Shown here one piece after another: positions 9,230 through 20,124 of a DNA stretch of 43,568 nucleotides; within the stretch, counting starts at the first letter, position 1, and the number at the start of each line of letters is the position of its first letter. The notes under the pieces were generated by a model. That model did not search any database. It was not told where the DNA came from and saw only the letters and a list, made by a program, of their open reading frames with translations. This stretch comes from Flavobacteriaceae bacterium (GTDB lineage Bacteria > Bacteroidota > Bacteroidia > Flavobacteriales > Flavobacteriaceae): the NCBI GenBank assembly GCA_947478365.1, contig CANJWG010000006.1, positions 1 to 43,568 on the forward strand, read 5' to 3'. The position numbers and the translations under genes were made by a program.

Positions 9230-9913
9230 ATGTCAGAAACTGTTTTATCTCTAAAAAATATAACGATTTACCAAGAAAATAGAGTGATTTTATCACAAAT
9301 AAATCTTGAAGTTAAAGAAGGTGAATTCCTTTATATCATTGGTAAAACAGGAACAGGTAAAAGTAGTTTTATGAAAACCCTTTATGGAGATTTACCTTTA
9401 ACTGTTGGTACAGGAAATATTGTTGGTTATGATTTATTGAACTTAAAAGAAGATGAAATTCCTTTTTTGAGAAGAAAAATTGGAATTGTTTTTCAGGATT
9501 TTCAATTATTACCGGACAGAAGTATTAACGAGAATATGCTTTTTGTATTAAAAGCAACCGGCTGGACAGACAAAACAGCAATGCAGGATAAAATTGACGA
9601 TGTTCTGCAACGTGTTGGCATGGTCGGTCTGACAAATAAAATGCCCCACCAACTATCAGGTGGAGAGCAACAAAGAGTTGCTATTGCCAGAGCATTATTG
9701 AATGATCCTGAATTAATCTTAGCTGATGAGCCAACAGGAAATCTAGATCCACAAACGAGTGCTGAAGTTTTAGGTGTTTTGAAAAAAATTAATGAAAACG
9801 GAAAAACAGTTATTATGGCCACTCACGATTATGCTGTGATCATGAAATTCCCCGCCAAGACACTTAAATGCGAAGACAATACTATTTTTGAAGTGGTTCA
9901 AAAAACGGTCTAA
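9230..9913 (+). CDS. ftsE: ABC transporter ATP-binding protein, FtsE-like
   Basis: Walker A GKTGTGKS, signature LSGGEQQRVAIARALLNDPELILADEPTGNLD. Confidence 0.85.
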   Translation: MSETVLSLKNITIYQENRVILSQINLEVKEGEFLYIIGKTGTGKSSFMKTLYGDLPLTVGTGNIVGYDLLNLKEDEIPFLRRKIGIVFQDFQLLPDRSINENMLFVLKATGWTDKTAMQDKIDDVLQRVGMVGLTNKMPHQLSGGEQQRVAIARALLNDPELILADEPTGNLDPQTSAEVLGVLKKINENGKTVIMATHDYAVIMKFPAKTLKCEDNTIFEVVQKTV

Positions 9914-11138
9914 ATCTTCTAGTTTCTGACAAATAATTAGCCAAAAGTAATATTACAAAAGGAAAAGTCACGAGATGAAATCTATCGCCCTGACCACAGG
10001 AAATTCCAGATAATAATATGATGTACCCTATAAAAAAGCTAACAAAAGTAAATGAATTTGGTTTTTTAAAGGTTTTAAACAAAAAGAAAGCCGAGAGCAA
10101 TATTCCAAATAAACTAAGAAAACGATTTTGCCATTTAGAAACATCAAACAGTAAAGTTTTCCAAGAATCAAAGTTACTTCTTCCTTTATAGTTTTTCCAT
10201 TCTTCAATACAACTATTACCGCTAACTGTATTATCCCTTATGTCTGAAATATAAGCTTTTACCAGATTTGAAAAATTAGTTCTGATTTGGCGTTTTAAAT
10301 CTTCTAATGCCACTTTCTTTTGATCTGTAAAATCCAAACTAAATAAATATTCAGCTCTTGGGTTGTTGATTTGGTTGAATTCTTTTCCGTGTTTAAAACA
10401 GTCTGCTTTGCTGCATATATAATTGTGATACGTTACACCATCAATATAACTGATTGTGAAATTGCCATATTGCGCTTTCATTCCCACTACTTGAATTAAT
10501 ATCATCAAGAAACTCACATAAAGAAAAATCATGCTTTTGTGCTTATAGTTTTTGATAATTTCTTTGAAAAATAAGAACACTAAGATAATCCCAAAAAACT
10601 TAGCGCCTGGTTTTATCAACATACTCGATAAGAATATAGCTAGAGAAAATGATAAATAACAAAACTCTTTTGTTTTATAATATCGAAACAAAAAATAAAA
10701 AGCAAAAACTGTAAAGAAAACAAAGATGTTTTCAGTAAGTAAAAGATAATTTGAAGTGATATTTCCCAAAATAAAAAAAGGCAGCATTGCAAACCAAAAA
10801 GCCACTTTTTCTTTGAGAAAATTCTTCAAAATTTCAAATAAAATAATGGAAGTTCCCAACCAGCAAAAGACATTTAATATGAAACTCCATTCAAAAATAA
10901 CTGCATCAGAACTGCCAAATAAATAGGGGATTCCAATAATGAAAGCCATTAACATCGGGCGATAGTAATGACCTGTAAACTTTAAATACATAAATTGAGC
11001 CGCCTCCAAATAGTTTGAACTATCCCCATAAATTATTGTTTGTTTGTCTAATTGCAGGATGAAATTCAATATTTCCAGACAGAACAAGCCCACAAAAATG
11101 ATAAGAAGATGGTATTTATATTTTTTAAAAAAACTCAT
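9882..11138 (-). CDS. Integral-membrane glycosyltransferase-like protein
   Basis: 418 aa, about ten hydrophobic segments, early YGDSSNYLEAAQFMYLKFTGHYYRPMLMAFIIGIPYLFG; adjacent to polysaccharide genes. Confidence 0.5.
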   Translation of the reverse strand: MSFFKKYKYHLLIIFVGLFCLEILNFILQLDKQTIIYGDSSNYLEAAQFMYLKFTGHYYRPMLMAFIIGIPYLFGSSDAVIFEWSFILNVFCWLGTSIILFEILKNFLKEKVAFWFAMLPFFILGNITSNYLLLTENIFVFFTVFAFYFLFRYYKTKEFCYLSFSLAIFLSSMLIKPGAKFFGIILVFLFFKEIIKNYKHKSMIFLYVSFLMILIQVVGMKAQYGNFTISYIDGVTYHNYICSKADCFKHGKEFNQINNPRAEYLFSLDFTDQKKVALEDLKRQIRTNFSNLVKAYISDIRDNTVSGNSCIEEWKNYKGRSNFDSWKTLLFDVSKWQNRFLSLFGILLSAFFLFKTFKKPNSFTFVSFFIGYIILLSGISCGQGDRFHLVTFPFVILLLANYLSETRRFRPFFEPLQK

Positions 11139-11193
11139 ACTTGCCGAAAAATATATTTTCTTTGTAAATATATTATATAATTCTGTTTTCTGA

Positions 11194-12090
11194 ATGATTT
11201 CAATTCTAATTCCTAGCTATAACTACAACACTTTGCCTTTGGTAGAAGAATTGCACAATCAGGCTATTTTGGAAAATATTACATTTGAAATCATTGTTCA
11301 GGATGATGCTTCATCTCTTAATGAAACAACTCAAACAAATAACAAAATCAATCAGATTACACACTGTAGGTTCGAGCGCAATGAAACGAATATTGGTCGA
11401 GGACAAAATAGAAATTCATTGGTTGCTAAAGCTCAATATTCTTGGTTAATTTTTTTAGATTGCGATACATTTCCGCAGCATAAAAACTTTATCAGAAACT
11501 ATATTGACGCTATTAAAATTGAAAATGTAGAGGCAGTATACGGAGGGATAATTTATCAGAAAAATAATCCAAATCCAAGCGAAATGCTCCGTTGGGTTTA
11601 TGGTAAAAAAAGGGAAGAAATTCCATTGGAAAGAAGACTTAATCATCCATACAAACATTCGCTAATGTCTAATTTTTTGATGAAGAAAGTAATCATCCAA
11701 AAATTCCCTTTTAATGATAAGTTATTTCAATATGGTTATGAAGATGTTGTTCTAATTCGGGAATTACAGCGAAATGCTATTCCCATTGCCCAAATCGAAA
11801 ATGCTGCATATCATTTACAACTCGAAGATTCTGTTATTTTTTTAGAGAAAACAAAGCATTCTTTAGTAAATTTAAAAATGCTTACAGACCAAAACGTTTT
11901 TGATGATGACAACTCGTCATTGTTAAGAACTTATCAACTTATTTCAAAAATGGGCATGCGGAATTTAGTTGCTTACACCTTTAAAAAAACAGAAGCTTTT
12001 TTGACTAAAAATTTGCTCTCAGAAAGTCCATCATTAGTATTATTTCTATTGTATAAATTAGGTTATTTTTGTCAAATAAATTCTCGTTAA
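11194..12090 (+). CDS. Glycosyltransferase family 2
   Basis: MISILIPSYNYNTLPLVEELH...EIIVQDDASS...WLIFLDCDTFP. Confidence 0.85.
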   Translation: MISILIPSYNYNTLPLVEELHNQAILENITFEIIVQDDASSLNETTQTNNKINQITHCRFERNETNIGRGQNRNSLVAKAQYSWLIFLDCDTFPQHKNFIRNYIDAIKIENVEAVYGGIIYQKNNPNPSEMLRWVYGKKREEIPLERRLNHPYKHSLMSNFLMKKVIIQKFPFNDKLFQYGYEDVVLIRELQRNAIPIAQIENAAYHLQLEDSVIFLEKTKHSLVNLKMLTDQNVFDDDNSSLLRTYQLISKMGMRNLVAYTFKKTEAFLTKNLLSESPSLVLFLLYKLGYFCQINSR

Positions 12091-13016
12091 TGCCTTATTT
12101 TTCAATAATCATACCGGTTTATAACAAAGAAAAATTTGTTGTCAAAACAATGGAAAGTGTTTTGAGCCAGACATTTACTGACTATGAAATAATCATTGTA
12201 AATGATGGTTCAACCGATCAAAGCGAAGCCAAAATTTCAACATTTAAAGACAACCGAATTAAATATTATTCCAAAAAAAATGAAGGTGTTGCTCTCGCCA
12301 GAAACTTCGGAATTGAAAAAGCAACCGCTGATTATATTTGCTTCTTAGATGCAGATGATTTTTGGTTTCCTACCTTTTTAGAAACAATGCATCGTTATAG
12401 TTCAGAACTTCCAGAACAAAAAGTCTTTGCTTCAGCTATAGAAATTGAGACTAAAAACAAATGCATTCCGGCGCACTATTCTATAAAGGAAACATCAGCT
12501 ATTGAAATTTTGAATTTCTTTGATGCCAGTCAAAAGGAATGTGTTTTGTGGACATCGAGTGTTTGCATTCACAAAAGTGTTTTCGAGAATGTCGGCGTCT
12601 TTGACACCAAAATAAAACATGGTGAAGACACTGAATTGTGGATTAGAATTGGGCTACAATTCCCAATTGTTTTTATACACAATATTTTAGCGCGCTATGT
12701 TTATCATAAAGAAAGTGTATCCCGAAATTCGAATTACTATTTTGAAAAATATACTTTCGACAAATATGATTTGGAAGAAAAGCATAATCCGAAACTAAAA
12801 AAGTATATGGATTTCAACCGATTTTCAGCTGTAATAAAATGCAAACTCGATAGTGATTGGAAAACAGCTAAAGAAATTTATTCAGCAATTGATTTGAATA
12901 ATCTAACTGTCAAGAAAAGAGTTTTACTTAAATCACCACCATTTTTATTAAAACTGTTATTGAAATTGAAATTCTTTTTGACGAATTTTGGTTTAGGAAA
13001 TTCCGTTTTTAGATAA
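12090..13016 (+). CDS. Glycosyltransferase family 2
   Basis: MPYFSIIIPVYNKEKFVVKTMESVLSQTFTDYEIIIVNDGSTD...FLDADDFW; internal ATG at 12090 (TAATG overlap with upstream gene) preferred over ORF start 12069. Confidence 0.9.
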   Translation: MPYFSIIIPVYNKEKFVVKTMESVLSQTFTDYEIIIVNDGSTDQSEAKISTFKDNRIKYYSKKNEGVALARNFGIEKATADYICFLDADDFWFPTFLETMHRYSSELPEQKVFASAIEIETKNKCIPAHYSIKETSAIEILNFFDASQKECVLWTSSVCIHKSVFENVGVFDTKIKHGEDTELWIRIGLQFPIVFIHNILARYVYHKESVSRNSNYYFEKYTFDKYDLEEKHNPKLKKYMDFNRFSAVIKCKLDSDWKTAKEIYSAIDLNNLTVKKRVLLKSPPFLLKLLLKLKFFLTNFGLGNSVFR

Positions 13017-13406
13017 TAAAAAATCATTATAATCTCGGATATAATCTTCCTCTTCATAAACTTCAGAAGCCACAACCAGGCAAACAGAACCCGAAGAAAA
13101 GTTCTGCAATTCACGCCAAATGCCATTTGGAATTAATAGTCCAAAATTTGGTTTGTTGAGTGTCACCGTTCTTTGTTTGTCGCCATCCTTCAATATCACA
13201 TCAAAACTACCGCTTAAAGCTACCATAAATTGCAGCAATTTATTGTGTGCATGTCCGCCTCGTTCTGCTCCACTCGGAACGTCATACAAATAATAAACGC
13301 GTTTCATTTCAAATGGGATTGTACTTCCCTCAATAACAGATAGATTTCCTCTAATGTCATCTAATTTAGGGACTTCTATTAATTGAATATTGTCAATTGT
13401 TGTCAT
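12993..13406 (-). CDS. fdtA: Sugar 3,4-ketoisomerase, FdtA/QdtA (WxcM-like cupin) family
   Basis: LIEVPKLDDIRGNLSVIEGSTIPFEMKRVYYLYDVPSGAERGGHAHNKLLQFMVALSGSFDVIL...VASEVYEEEDYIRDYNDF. Confidence 0.85.
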   Translation of the reverse strand: MTTIDNIQLIEVPKLDDIRGNLSVIEGSTIPFEMKRVYYLYDVPSGAERGGHAHNKLLQFMVALSGSFDVILKDGDKQRTVTLNKPNFGLLIPNGIWRELQNFSSGSVCLVVASEVYEEEDYIRDYNDFLLSKNGIS

Positions 13407-14254
13407 TATTTTAAATTTTCAAGCTCTTTATATTTTTTGATCCCTGATAAACCAATTCTAAATTTTACAATACATTCATTCCAATTAATATAATTATTCC
13501 TCAAAATAAAAAAGATATATTTAAATAACCAAAAATAAACCATATTCCCTTGGAGTTTACAAAATAAGGCTGATCTTGCATAAACTAATTTGTCCTCTCC
13601 CTGATAATCTCCAGAACATAATAAGGGATGGGAAACAATTACTAACGGATTAAAATAAGTCTTTATCTTTAACTCAAGTGCCATTTTTAAAAATAAAAAT
13701 TCTTCGGCAGTTTCAAAAAAAGAACCTAATCCAAAATTCTCGTCATAATATATTTTTTTCGATTTTATAACATCTGTTTTGAAAGCTATTTCAAATGAAA
13801 TTACATTCCAAATACTTTTTTTAGTATGTTCATATACTATTTGAGAACTGTTTCGAGGTTTATTAAAGCCAATACGTTGATGGTTAAATGTAATTATTTC
13901 CGCATTTTGCAATTTGTTGAAGGTTGCTATTATATCATTTTCAAAATTCGGGAAATAAATAATATCATCATCAGCGATTATACAAATTTCTTTAATTGTA
14001 TTTTGAATAGCTAAATTTCTGCTTTTTGATAATCCTTTTTCAAAAGAATTAATTACTCTAACGTTAGGAAATTCAGAAGTTAATATATTATTTTCTTGTG
14101 TTTGATTTATTATTAGTATAGAGAATTTAGAAAAATGACAAAATGGGAACATTGGAATCAAAAAATCTAAAGAGTTTCTATCCATAGTGGAAATTAAAAT
14201 TTCCAAATCTTCTTTATTATATTCTTTTACCAATTTGTTATTATATTTACGCAA
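13406..14254 (-). CDS. Glycosyltransferase family 2-like
   Basis: ILISTMDRNSLDFLIPMFP...VRVINSFEKGLSKSRNLAIQNTIKEICIIADDDIIYFPNFE. Confidence 0.75.
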   Translation of the reverse strand: MRKYNNKLVKEYNKEDLEILISTMDRNSLDFLIPMFPFCHFSKFSILIINQTQENNILTSEFPNVRVINSFEKGLSKSRNLAIQNTIKEICIIADDDIIYFPNFENDIIATFNKLQNAEIITFNHQRIGFNKPRNSSQIVYEHTKKSIWNVISFEIAFKTDVIKSKKIYYDENFGLGSFFETAEEFLFLKMALELKIKTYFNPLVIVSHPLLCSGDYQGEDKLVYARSALFCKLQGNMVYFWLFKYIFFILRNNYINWNECIVKFRIGLSGIKKYKELENLK

Positions 14255-14277
14255 ATATAAAAAATCTGCTTTATAAA

Positions 14278-15420
14278 ATGAAAATACTTTTTGTAGGCGA
14301 ATACAGCCGATTGCATAATTCCTTAAAAGAAGGTTTAATTGCTAAAGGCCATCAAACAGTATTGATTTCTTCTGGGGATTATTTTAAAAAAATCGATCAA
14401 GATTATTCTTTCCATTCTTCTATACTCTCAGATTATTGGATTTTCCAAAAACCAAATAACTTATTATATAAATTAACTAGAATCGATTTAGTAAAAGTCG
14501 AAAGAGCTTTGCGTTTTTATTTTTTGATTCCAAAACTAAAGGGTTTTGACCATGTCCAACTCATTAATTCTGATGCAATTGGAACTTTTCCGTTACTTTC
14601 TAGAATATTGTATAAAAAACTATTCAAAAAAATTAAAAGTAGAAGTTTATTAATTTGTGGAGATGAGACTCCAATTATAGATTATCTTCTAAAAAATGAA
14701 ATACGTTATTCAATTCTAACTCCTTATTTTGAAGATACTTCACTAAAAAAAGAATTTCAATTTCCATTAAAATATAGCCAAAAAAACTATCGAAAAACCT
14801 TCAATTGGTTGGTTCAAAATTGTCAAAGTTTAATTGCCTCCGATTTAGATTATAAAATTCCGATGAAGAAAATGGGTTATTCGGTTAATTTTATTCCAAA
14901 TCCAATAAATACAACCAAATTGAAATATCAAGAACTAATAATTAAAGATAAAATTATCATTTTCCTGGGAATTAATCGAGGAAGTTATGAGAAAAAAGGA
15001 ATCATTTTCTTTGAAAAAGCATTGTCGATTATTCAGGAAAAATTCAACACTAAAGTTGAAGTAATTGTTAGTGAAAATATTCCGTATAAAAAATATATAA
15101 ACCTCTATAATAAAGCTCATATTTTAATGGATCAAGTATATGCTTTTGACCAAGGATATAATGCTCTAGAAGCTATGGCGAAAGGAAAAATAGTTTTTAC
15201 AGGAGCTGAAAAAGAGTTTGAAACCCATTACAATCTTAACAAAAAAGTAGCCATCAATGCGTTGCCCGATGTGGATTATCTAGTAGCACAATTATCTTTT
15301 TTAATTGAAAATCCTGAGGAACTAATCGCCATGGGCAAACGTGCTAGAACTTTTATAGAAAAAGAGCACTATTATATAAAGATTGCGGAGAAGTATTTAG
15401 AGGTTTGGGAGAAGAATTAA
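14278..15420 (+). CDS. Glycosyltransferase (GT1/GT4, CgeB-like)
   Basis: MKILFVGEYSRLHNSLKEGLIAKGHQTVLISSGD...QVYAFDQGYNALEAMAKGKIVFTGAEKEFE. Confidence 0.75.
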   Translation: MKILFVGEYSRLHNSLKEGLIAKGHQTVLISSGDYFKKIDQDYSFHSSILSDYWIFQKPNNLLYKLTRIDLVKVERALRFYFLIPKLKGFDHVQLINSDAIGTFPLLSRILYKKLFKKIKSRSLLICGDETPIIDYLLKNEIRYSILTPYFEDTSLKKEFQFPLKYSQKNYRKTFNWLVQNCQSLIASDLDYKIPMKKMGYSVNFIPNPINTTKLKYQELIIKDKIIIFLGINRGSYEKKGIIFFEKALSIIQEKFNTKVEVIVSENIPYKKYINLYNKAHILMDQVYAFDQGYNALEAMAKGKIVFTGAEKEFETHYNLNKKVAINALPDVDYLVAQLSFLIENPEELIAMGKRARTFIEKEHYYIKIAEKYLEVWEKN

Positions 15421-15439
15421 GTAAAGATTATTATTAAAA

Positions 15440-16927
15440 TTACTTATTCTTATTCATCTTCTCAATTAGAAATTCCTTAAAGTTAATTCTTTGGTTTAAC
15501 TCTTTCAAAGAGTATAAAAAGGATAGTATAAAAAGAATAGAAATGAAAACATATGCATAAATCTGTTCAAGACTATAAATAATTATTATTGCTAAAACCC
15601 CAAATAATAAGCTAATGGCAATTAGTTTTCTACTTGATGGAACAAAATTAAAATCATAGTGCTTGTTTACTATTCTATATATGTAGAAGGCAAAAAGTAT
15701 ATAATTCAAAAAATAGGCAATCCCCAATCCTAATAAACCATAATATTTATAAAGACCAATTGAAAAAATTAAATTTAATACATCTCCAAAAAGTGCTTGC
15801 ATGAAAAATAGTTTTTTGTTTCCTTTTACTAAAACAATATAGTTCATTGGGAAAATGATTGCTTTCAAAATTACAGAAAACAATGCCATTTTTAATATTA
15901 AAAATGAGCTATAAAATTTATGAGAATAAAGTAAGTTGATTAAAAATGGTGTTGCTAAATATAAAAAAATGATAGCTGGCGTGATTAAAATCAGTGCAAT
16001 TTCTATTTGATTGTTGACCAATTGCTTTATTTTTTTATTATCCTCATTTACAGAAGATAATTTAGGATAGAAGTCATAAGTCATGGCATTAAAAATTAAC
16101 CCCAAGTAATTAATCAAAATTACAGAACTTACTTCATAATAACCCAAAACCTGTGATGAAGCTCCAGCATCATTAAGGTAAATTTTAATAACAAAATTGC
16201 AAATTTGACCAAAAATTAAATTTAATGACATAAAAAAGCCCAGCTTAAAAATGGGCGAAGATTGCTCATAAAATTCATTATATTTGAAAGGTATAATTTT
16301 AAAAGAATATTGCCTTGTAAAATAAATTGTAACTAAAAACAAAATAATGCAAGAGGATAGCATTACCCATATTATTCCTTCAATTCTTAAAAAATAATAG
16401 ATAATTATTGTTCCGATGGCAATAAAAAAAGCTGCAATACTATTGCATATTGCTAAGGTTTTAATTTTATTAACCCCTTGAAGAATTGCCATTCTAGCAT
16501 TGGAAAGACTTGTTATAAAAAAATAAATGGATAAAAGGATGAACCAATACTGTTTATTTGGTGTTCCAAAAGTAAAAATACTGATGGTTTTACTAAAAAC
16601 TATTGACAAAATTGATCCAAATAATCCTATTAAAACTGCCATCTTTTGCAATAATGCAATAGTTTTATTCATGGATTTGGTTTTGTCATTACCATTAACT
16701 AATGCAATTTCGCGAGTTGCTATTGTAAGAAATTCAAAATTAGTAATGGCTACAATAATATTTACAGCATTATTTAAAAGTGACACTAATCCAATGCCAA
16801 TTGGGCCTAGATAAACAGCCACAAATTTTGAACTAATAATGCTGATTATTGTTCTAAAAACTTGCATGATTCCAAAAACTCCTGTTGCTTTTAAAATGGA
16901 TCGATAAGAGTGATTTTGTTGGTTCAT
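15440..16927 (-). CDS. Wzx-type polysaccharide flippase / MATE-like exporter
   Basis: Twelve or more hydrophobic segments; SKFVAVYLGPIGIGLVSLLNNAVNIIVAITNF. Confidence 0.8.
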   Translation of the reverse strand: MNQQNHSYRSILKATGVFGIMQVFRTIISIISSKFVAVYLGPIGIGLVSLLNNAVNIIVAITNFEFLTIATREIALVNGNDKTKSMNKTIALLQKMAVLIGLFGSILSIVFSKTISIFTFGTPNKQYWFILLSIYFFITSLSNARMAILQGVNKIKTLAICNSIAAFFIAIGTIIIYYFLRIEGIIWVMLSSCIILFLVTIYFTRQYSFKIIPFKYNEFYEQSSPIFKLGFFMSLNLIFGQICNFVIKIYLNDAGASSQVLGYYEVSSVILINYLGLIFNAMTYDFYPKLSSVNEDNKKIKQLVNNQIEIALILITPAIIFLYLATPFLINLLYSHKFYSSFLILKMALFSVILKAIIFPMNYIVLVKGNKKLFFMQALFGDVLNLIFSIGLYKYYGLLGLGIAYFLNYILFAFYIYRIVNKHYDFNFVPSSRKLIAISLLFGVLAIIIIYSLEQIYAYVFISILFILSFLYSLKELNQRINFKEFLIEKMNKNK

Positions 16928-16948
16928 TTAATAATTTATCAAAAAAAA

Positions 16949-17968
16949 TCAATCAATTTTACAACCAATATCTAAATAATAATTTTTAAAACTCTCTACC
17001 CATGCTAACCAGTCTTTTGAAGATATTCTGTTTTGAGGATTAGAATCAAGAATAGTAATTATTTCTTTTGGATTAATGTCATTTGGCATTGAATTTATAA
17101 CATCAATATGATCATTCAACCATGCATCATTCAAAATTTTATTAAACACAAACATATCCACTTTACCATCATAATCTTCTTTATGTTGATTTGTAGCAGA
17201 CGATATAAAACCAGTCCGCAATATTTCATGATTATATCGAGCAAATTGAACGTTATTATAATTTTTAAAATAATATTTAAGCGCATTATACAATTGCAAT
17301 CCTTCATCTACTTTATTATCATGATTGTGCCATAATTTTGAATAATAATTTTTATTAAATATCATTCCAGCAACGGCATAAATGGTATAATAAGCCAACC
17401 GCTTTTCTTCTGTATTTATACTTAGAAATTTTAAAATTTTTCTAATTTTAAATCTATTAAATTTATAAAATATAACATAGTATAACGCTGGAATAATGGT
17501 ATAAAGTTTGGGCTTCAATAATACAATATTATCTTTTTTAACAGTTCCTTTATTTTGATTTAACTTCGGATTTCCAAGCCAAAATAATTTAGTAATTACA
17601 ACCTTATTCTCTATAATTTCTTTTTCAACTGCTACTATATCAAGCACATCAATAAACCATGTGTCATCTTCAATTAGAATAAAATTTTCTGAAGCGTTTT
17701 TACATGCATTTACCCATAAATTTATTGGAATATTATACGTATTTGGACAAATTCCATTTAAAGCATTATGCTGTTTTTGTTCATAAAACTCTGATTTTTT
17801 TAAAATTATATTTGGAAATAATTGAATGATTTTGTCAAGATAAATTTGGGGAGTCCCATCGTCTAATACATATATTTCACCTTCAAAATTTTTGACAAAT
17901 TTATTTATAGAATATAAGCATCTATTTAGGTAATACGGTCTATTAAAAGATTTTATAATTATGTCCAT
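16949..17968 (-). CDS. Glycosyltransferase, GT2-like
   Basis: [39 protein letters not shown]...[11 protein letters not shown]. Confidence 0.7.
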   Translation of the reverse strand: MDIIIKSFNRPYYLNRCLYSINKFVKNFEGEIYVLDDGTPQIYLDKIIQLFPNIILKKSEFYEQKQHNALNGICPNTYNIPINLWVNACKNASENFILIEDDTWFIDVLDIVAVEKEIIENKVVITKLFWLGNPKLNQNKGTVKKDNIVLLKPKLYTIIPALYYVIFYKFNRFKIRKILKFLSINTEEKRLAYYTIYAVAGMIFNKNYYSKLWHNHDNKVDEGLQLYNALKYYFKNYNNVQFARYNHEILRTGFISSATNQHKEDYDGKVDMFVFNKILNDAWLNDHIDVINSMPNDINPKEIITILDSNPQNRISSKDWLAWVESFKNYYLDIGCKID

Positions 17969-19071
17969 AAATTAATAATTTTAATTACATAATCAACTTC
18001 ATCCATAGTCATTACTGGACTAATTGGCAAACTTAAAACTTCACGATGAATTTTTTCGGTTATTGGAAACGAAAGTGAATTCCATCCCGAAGTTTCGGGA
18101 GCAAAAGCTTTTTGTTTGTGTGGTGCAATTGGATAATGAATTACCGTTTCTATATTATTTTTATTTAAATACGATTGAAGTGAATCTCTTTCTGAAGTTC
18201 GGACAACAAATAAATGAAATACATGATTTACTGACAAATCCCATGTTGGCACTATTAATTTCTCATTTTTGATTTCTGCTAAATATCGTTTAGCAATTGA
18301 TTGACGGATTTTATTTTCTTTATCCAAATTTGGTAATTTCACATTCAAAAAGGCAGCTTGTAATTCGTCCAAACGCGAGTTTACACCAATATATTCGTTA
18401 TGATATTTTTGGTTCGAACCATAATTTCGTAAAGCGAAAATCACTTTAGCCAAAGTATCGTCATTGGTCGTTATCGCACCGGCATCGCCCAAAGCGCCAA
18501 GGTTTTTCCCCGGATAAAAACTAAATGCTGCAGCATCCGATAAATTCCCTGCTTTTTTATGATTAGAAACTGCGCCATGCGATTGTGCTGCATCTTCGAT
18601 TACTAATAAATTATTTTGTTTTGCAATAGCATTTATAGCTGCCATATCTGCCAATTGCCCATAAAGATGCACCGCTAAAATGGCTTTAGTTTTTGAGGAT
18701 ATTTTACCTTGAATCAAATCGGGATTGATGTTGTACGTTTCTAATTTTGGCTCAACTAAAACTGGCACTAAATTGGCTTGCAAAATTGCCAAAATGCTGG
18801 CAATATAGGTATTTGCCGGAACGATAACTTCGTCACCTTTCTGAAGTTTTCCGAGTTGGATATATCCTTTGAAAATTAATACTAAAGCATCCAAACCATT
18901 ACCAACTCCGATACAATGGCCGGAGCCACAATAATCGGCAAAATTACTTTCAAATGCTCTAACTTCATCGCCCAAAATAAACCAACCCTTATCTAAAACT
19001 AATTCCATTTTTTTCTGAAATTGCTCTTGATATTGCTGATTGATTTTTTGCAGGTCGAGGAATCTAATCAT
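17959..19071 (-). CDS. fdtB: DegT/DnrJ/EryC1/StrS sugar aminotransferase, FdtB-like
   Basis: [41 protein letters not shown]...[11 protein letters not shown]...[25 protein letters not shown] at 19071 preferred over ORF start 19161. Confidence 0.88.
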   Translation of the reverse strand: MIRFLDLQKINQQYQEQFQKKMELVLDKGWFILGDEVRAFESNFADYCGSGHCIGVGNGLDALVLIFKGYIQLGKLQKGDEVIVPANTYIASILAILQANLVPVLVEPKLETYNINPDLIQGKISSKTKAILAVHLYGQLADMAAINAIAKQNNLLVIEDAAQSHGAVSNHKKAGNLSDAAAFSFYPGKNLGALGDAGAITTNDDTLAKVIFALRNYGSNQKYHNEYIGVNSRLDELQAAFLNVKLPNLDKENKIRQSIAKRYLAEIKNEKLIVPTWDLSVNHVFHLFVVRTSERDSLQSYLNKNNIETVIHYPIAPHKQKAFAPETSGWNSLSFPITEKIHREVLSLPISPVMTMDEVDYVIKIINLWT

Positions 19072-20045
19072 AGCATTACATTTTCTAAAAGATGATAATC
19101 TGACGTTTGAACTTCGTAAAAATTCTGAATCGTAGTTTTGGCACCAAACGTTTCTTTCCAAAACAATAAACCTTGATTAATTTTCTTCCCGTTTTGCTCA
19201 TGAGAAATCCCAAAATCAAAGAAATTTTTATCTTTAAAAACTTGGGTAATCAAATAATTATAGAGTAAATCTAAACTTCCTAATTCATTCTTTTGTACAT
19301 TACCAGAAATATACTGCGGATGCGCTACTTTATCTGTAATAAAAACTGTTGTTCCGGCAACAATTTTATCAATATTATATACGTTAAAATGACGAATGTT
19401 GTTTGGAAATTTTTGCTGCAAGTTACTTATTTCTTCTAATGTGTGCACTGGTTTTGAATTGTGCTTTTTTGCCAAATTCGGGATCAGTATTTCATTCCAA
19501 AACAAATCGAATTTAGGTTCTTCCTTAATCACCAAATTGTTCTTTTCGCCACGACGAATACTTTCTCTACGAGTTTTGGATAAAGCAAAAGTTTTTGTCA
19601 AATCTATAACCGAAAGACAATCTCTACGAATTAGTTTCGCATTAGACAAAAACAAAACATATTCAATTTCTTCAGAGAAGTAATCGGTGTATATTGATGG
19701 AATCAATTTCAATTGAAAAGCAGTAATATCAAGTGAATGCAAAAACGCTAAGACATCTTTTGTAATCGCAATTACTTGACCTAATTTGATTTTATTGTCA
19801 AAAACAAATCCACCATAAGTCAACCCTTGATGAGAGAAAATAGTCTTGTCAACTCTATTTGCCGGAATTATCGAAACCAATATATCATCTTCAAAAATCA
19901 GTAAAGAAAAATCCTGAAATCTATCAGAATGGTATTCCATAAAATCGCGATGGAACAGAAAAGTCGCATTTTTGGCAGTGCTTACAAAGTTGTTCCAAAT
20001 GGCATAATCTTCTGAAGTATATAGTCTAACTGAATAGTTTTTCAC
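19068..20045 (-). CDS. FemAB/GNAT-fold acyl- or aminoacyl-transferase-like protein
   Basis: [36 protein letters not shown]...SHQGLTYGG...[30 protein letters not shown] overlap with downstream aminotransferase. Confidence 0.6.
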   Translation of the reverse strand: MKNYSVRLYTSEDYAIWNNFVSTAKNATFLFHRDFMEYHSDRFQDFSLLIFEDDILVSIIPANRVDKTIFSHQGLTYGGFVFDNKIKLGQVIAITKDVLAFLHSLDITAFQLKLIPSIYTDYFSEEIEYVLFLSNAKLIRRDCLSVIDLTKTFALSKTRRESIRRGEKNNLVIKEEPKFDLFWNEILIPNLAKKHNSKPVHTLEEISNLQQKFPNNIRHFNVYNIDKIVAGTTVFITDKVAHPQYISGNVQKNELGSLDLLYNYLITQVFKDKNFFDFGISHEQNGKKINQGLLFWKETFGAKTTIQNFYEVQTSDYHLLENVML

Positions 20046-20124
20046 TTGTATTTTTTAAACATTGGAAAATTAAACATTTATTTTAAAAAAGTCGCCCTTA
20101 TTAATAATTCAATTTTCAAAAATA

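Noticed and set aside
9502-9822. 106-aa minus-strand ORF inside ftsE
   Set aside because: Shadow ORF opposite a conserved ABC ATPase.
12878-13126. 82-aa minus-strand ORF
   Set aside because: Overlaps the fdtA and GT2 coding ends out of frame; no support.
18405-18425. GGTTCGAACC, T-arm-like string suggesting a tRNA
   Set aside because: Lies within the aminotransferase coding frame and has no cloverleaf context.
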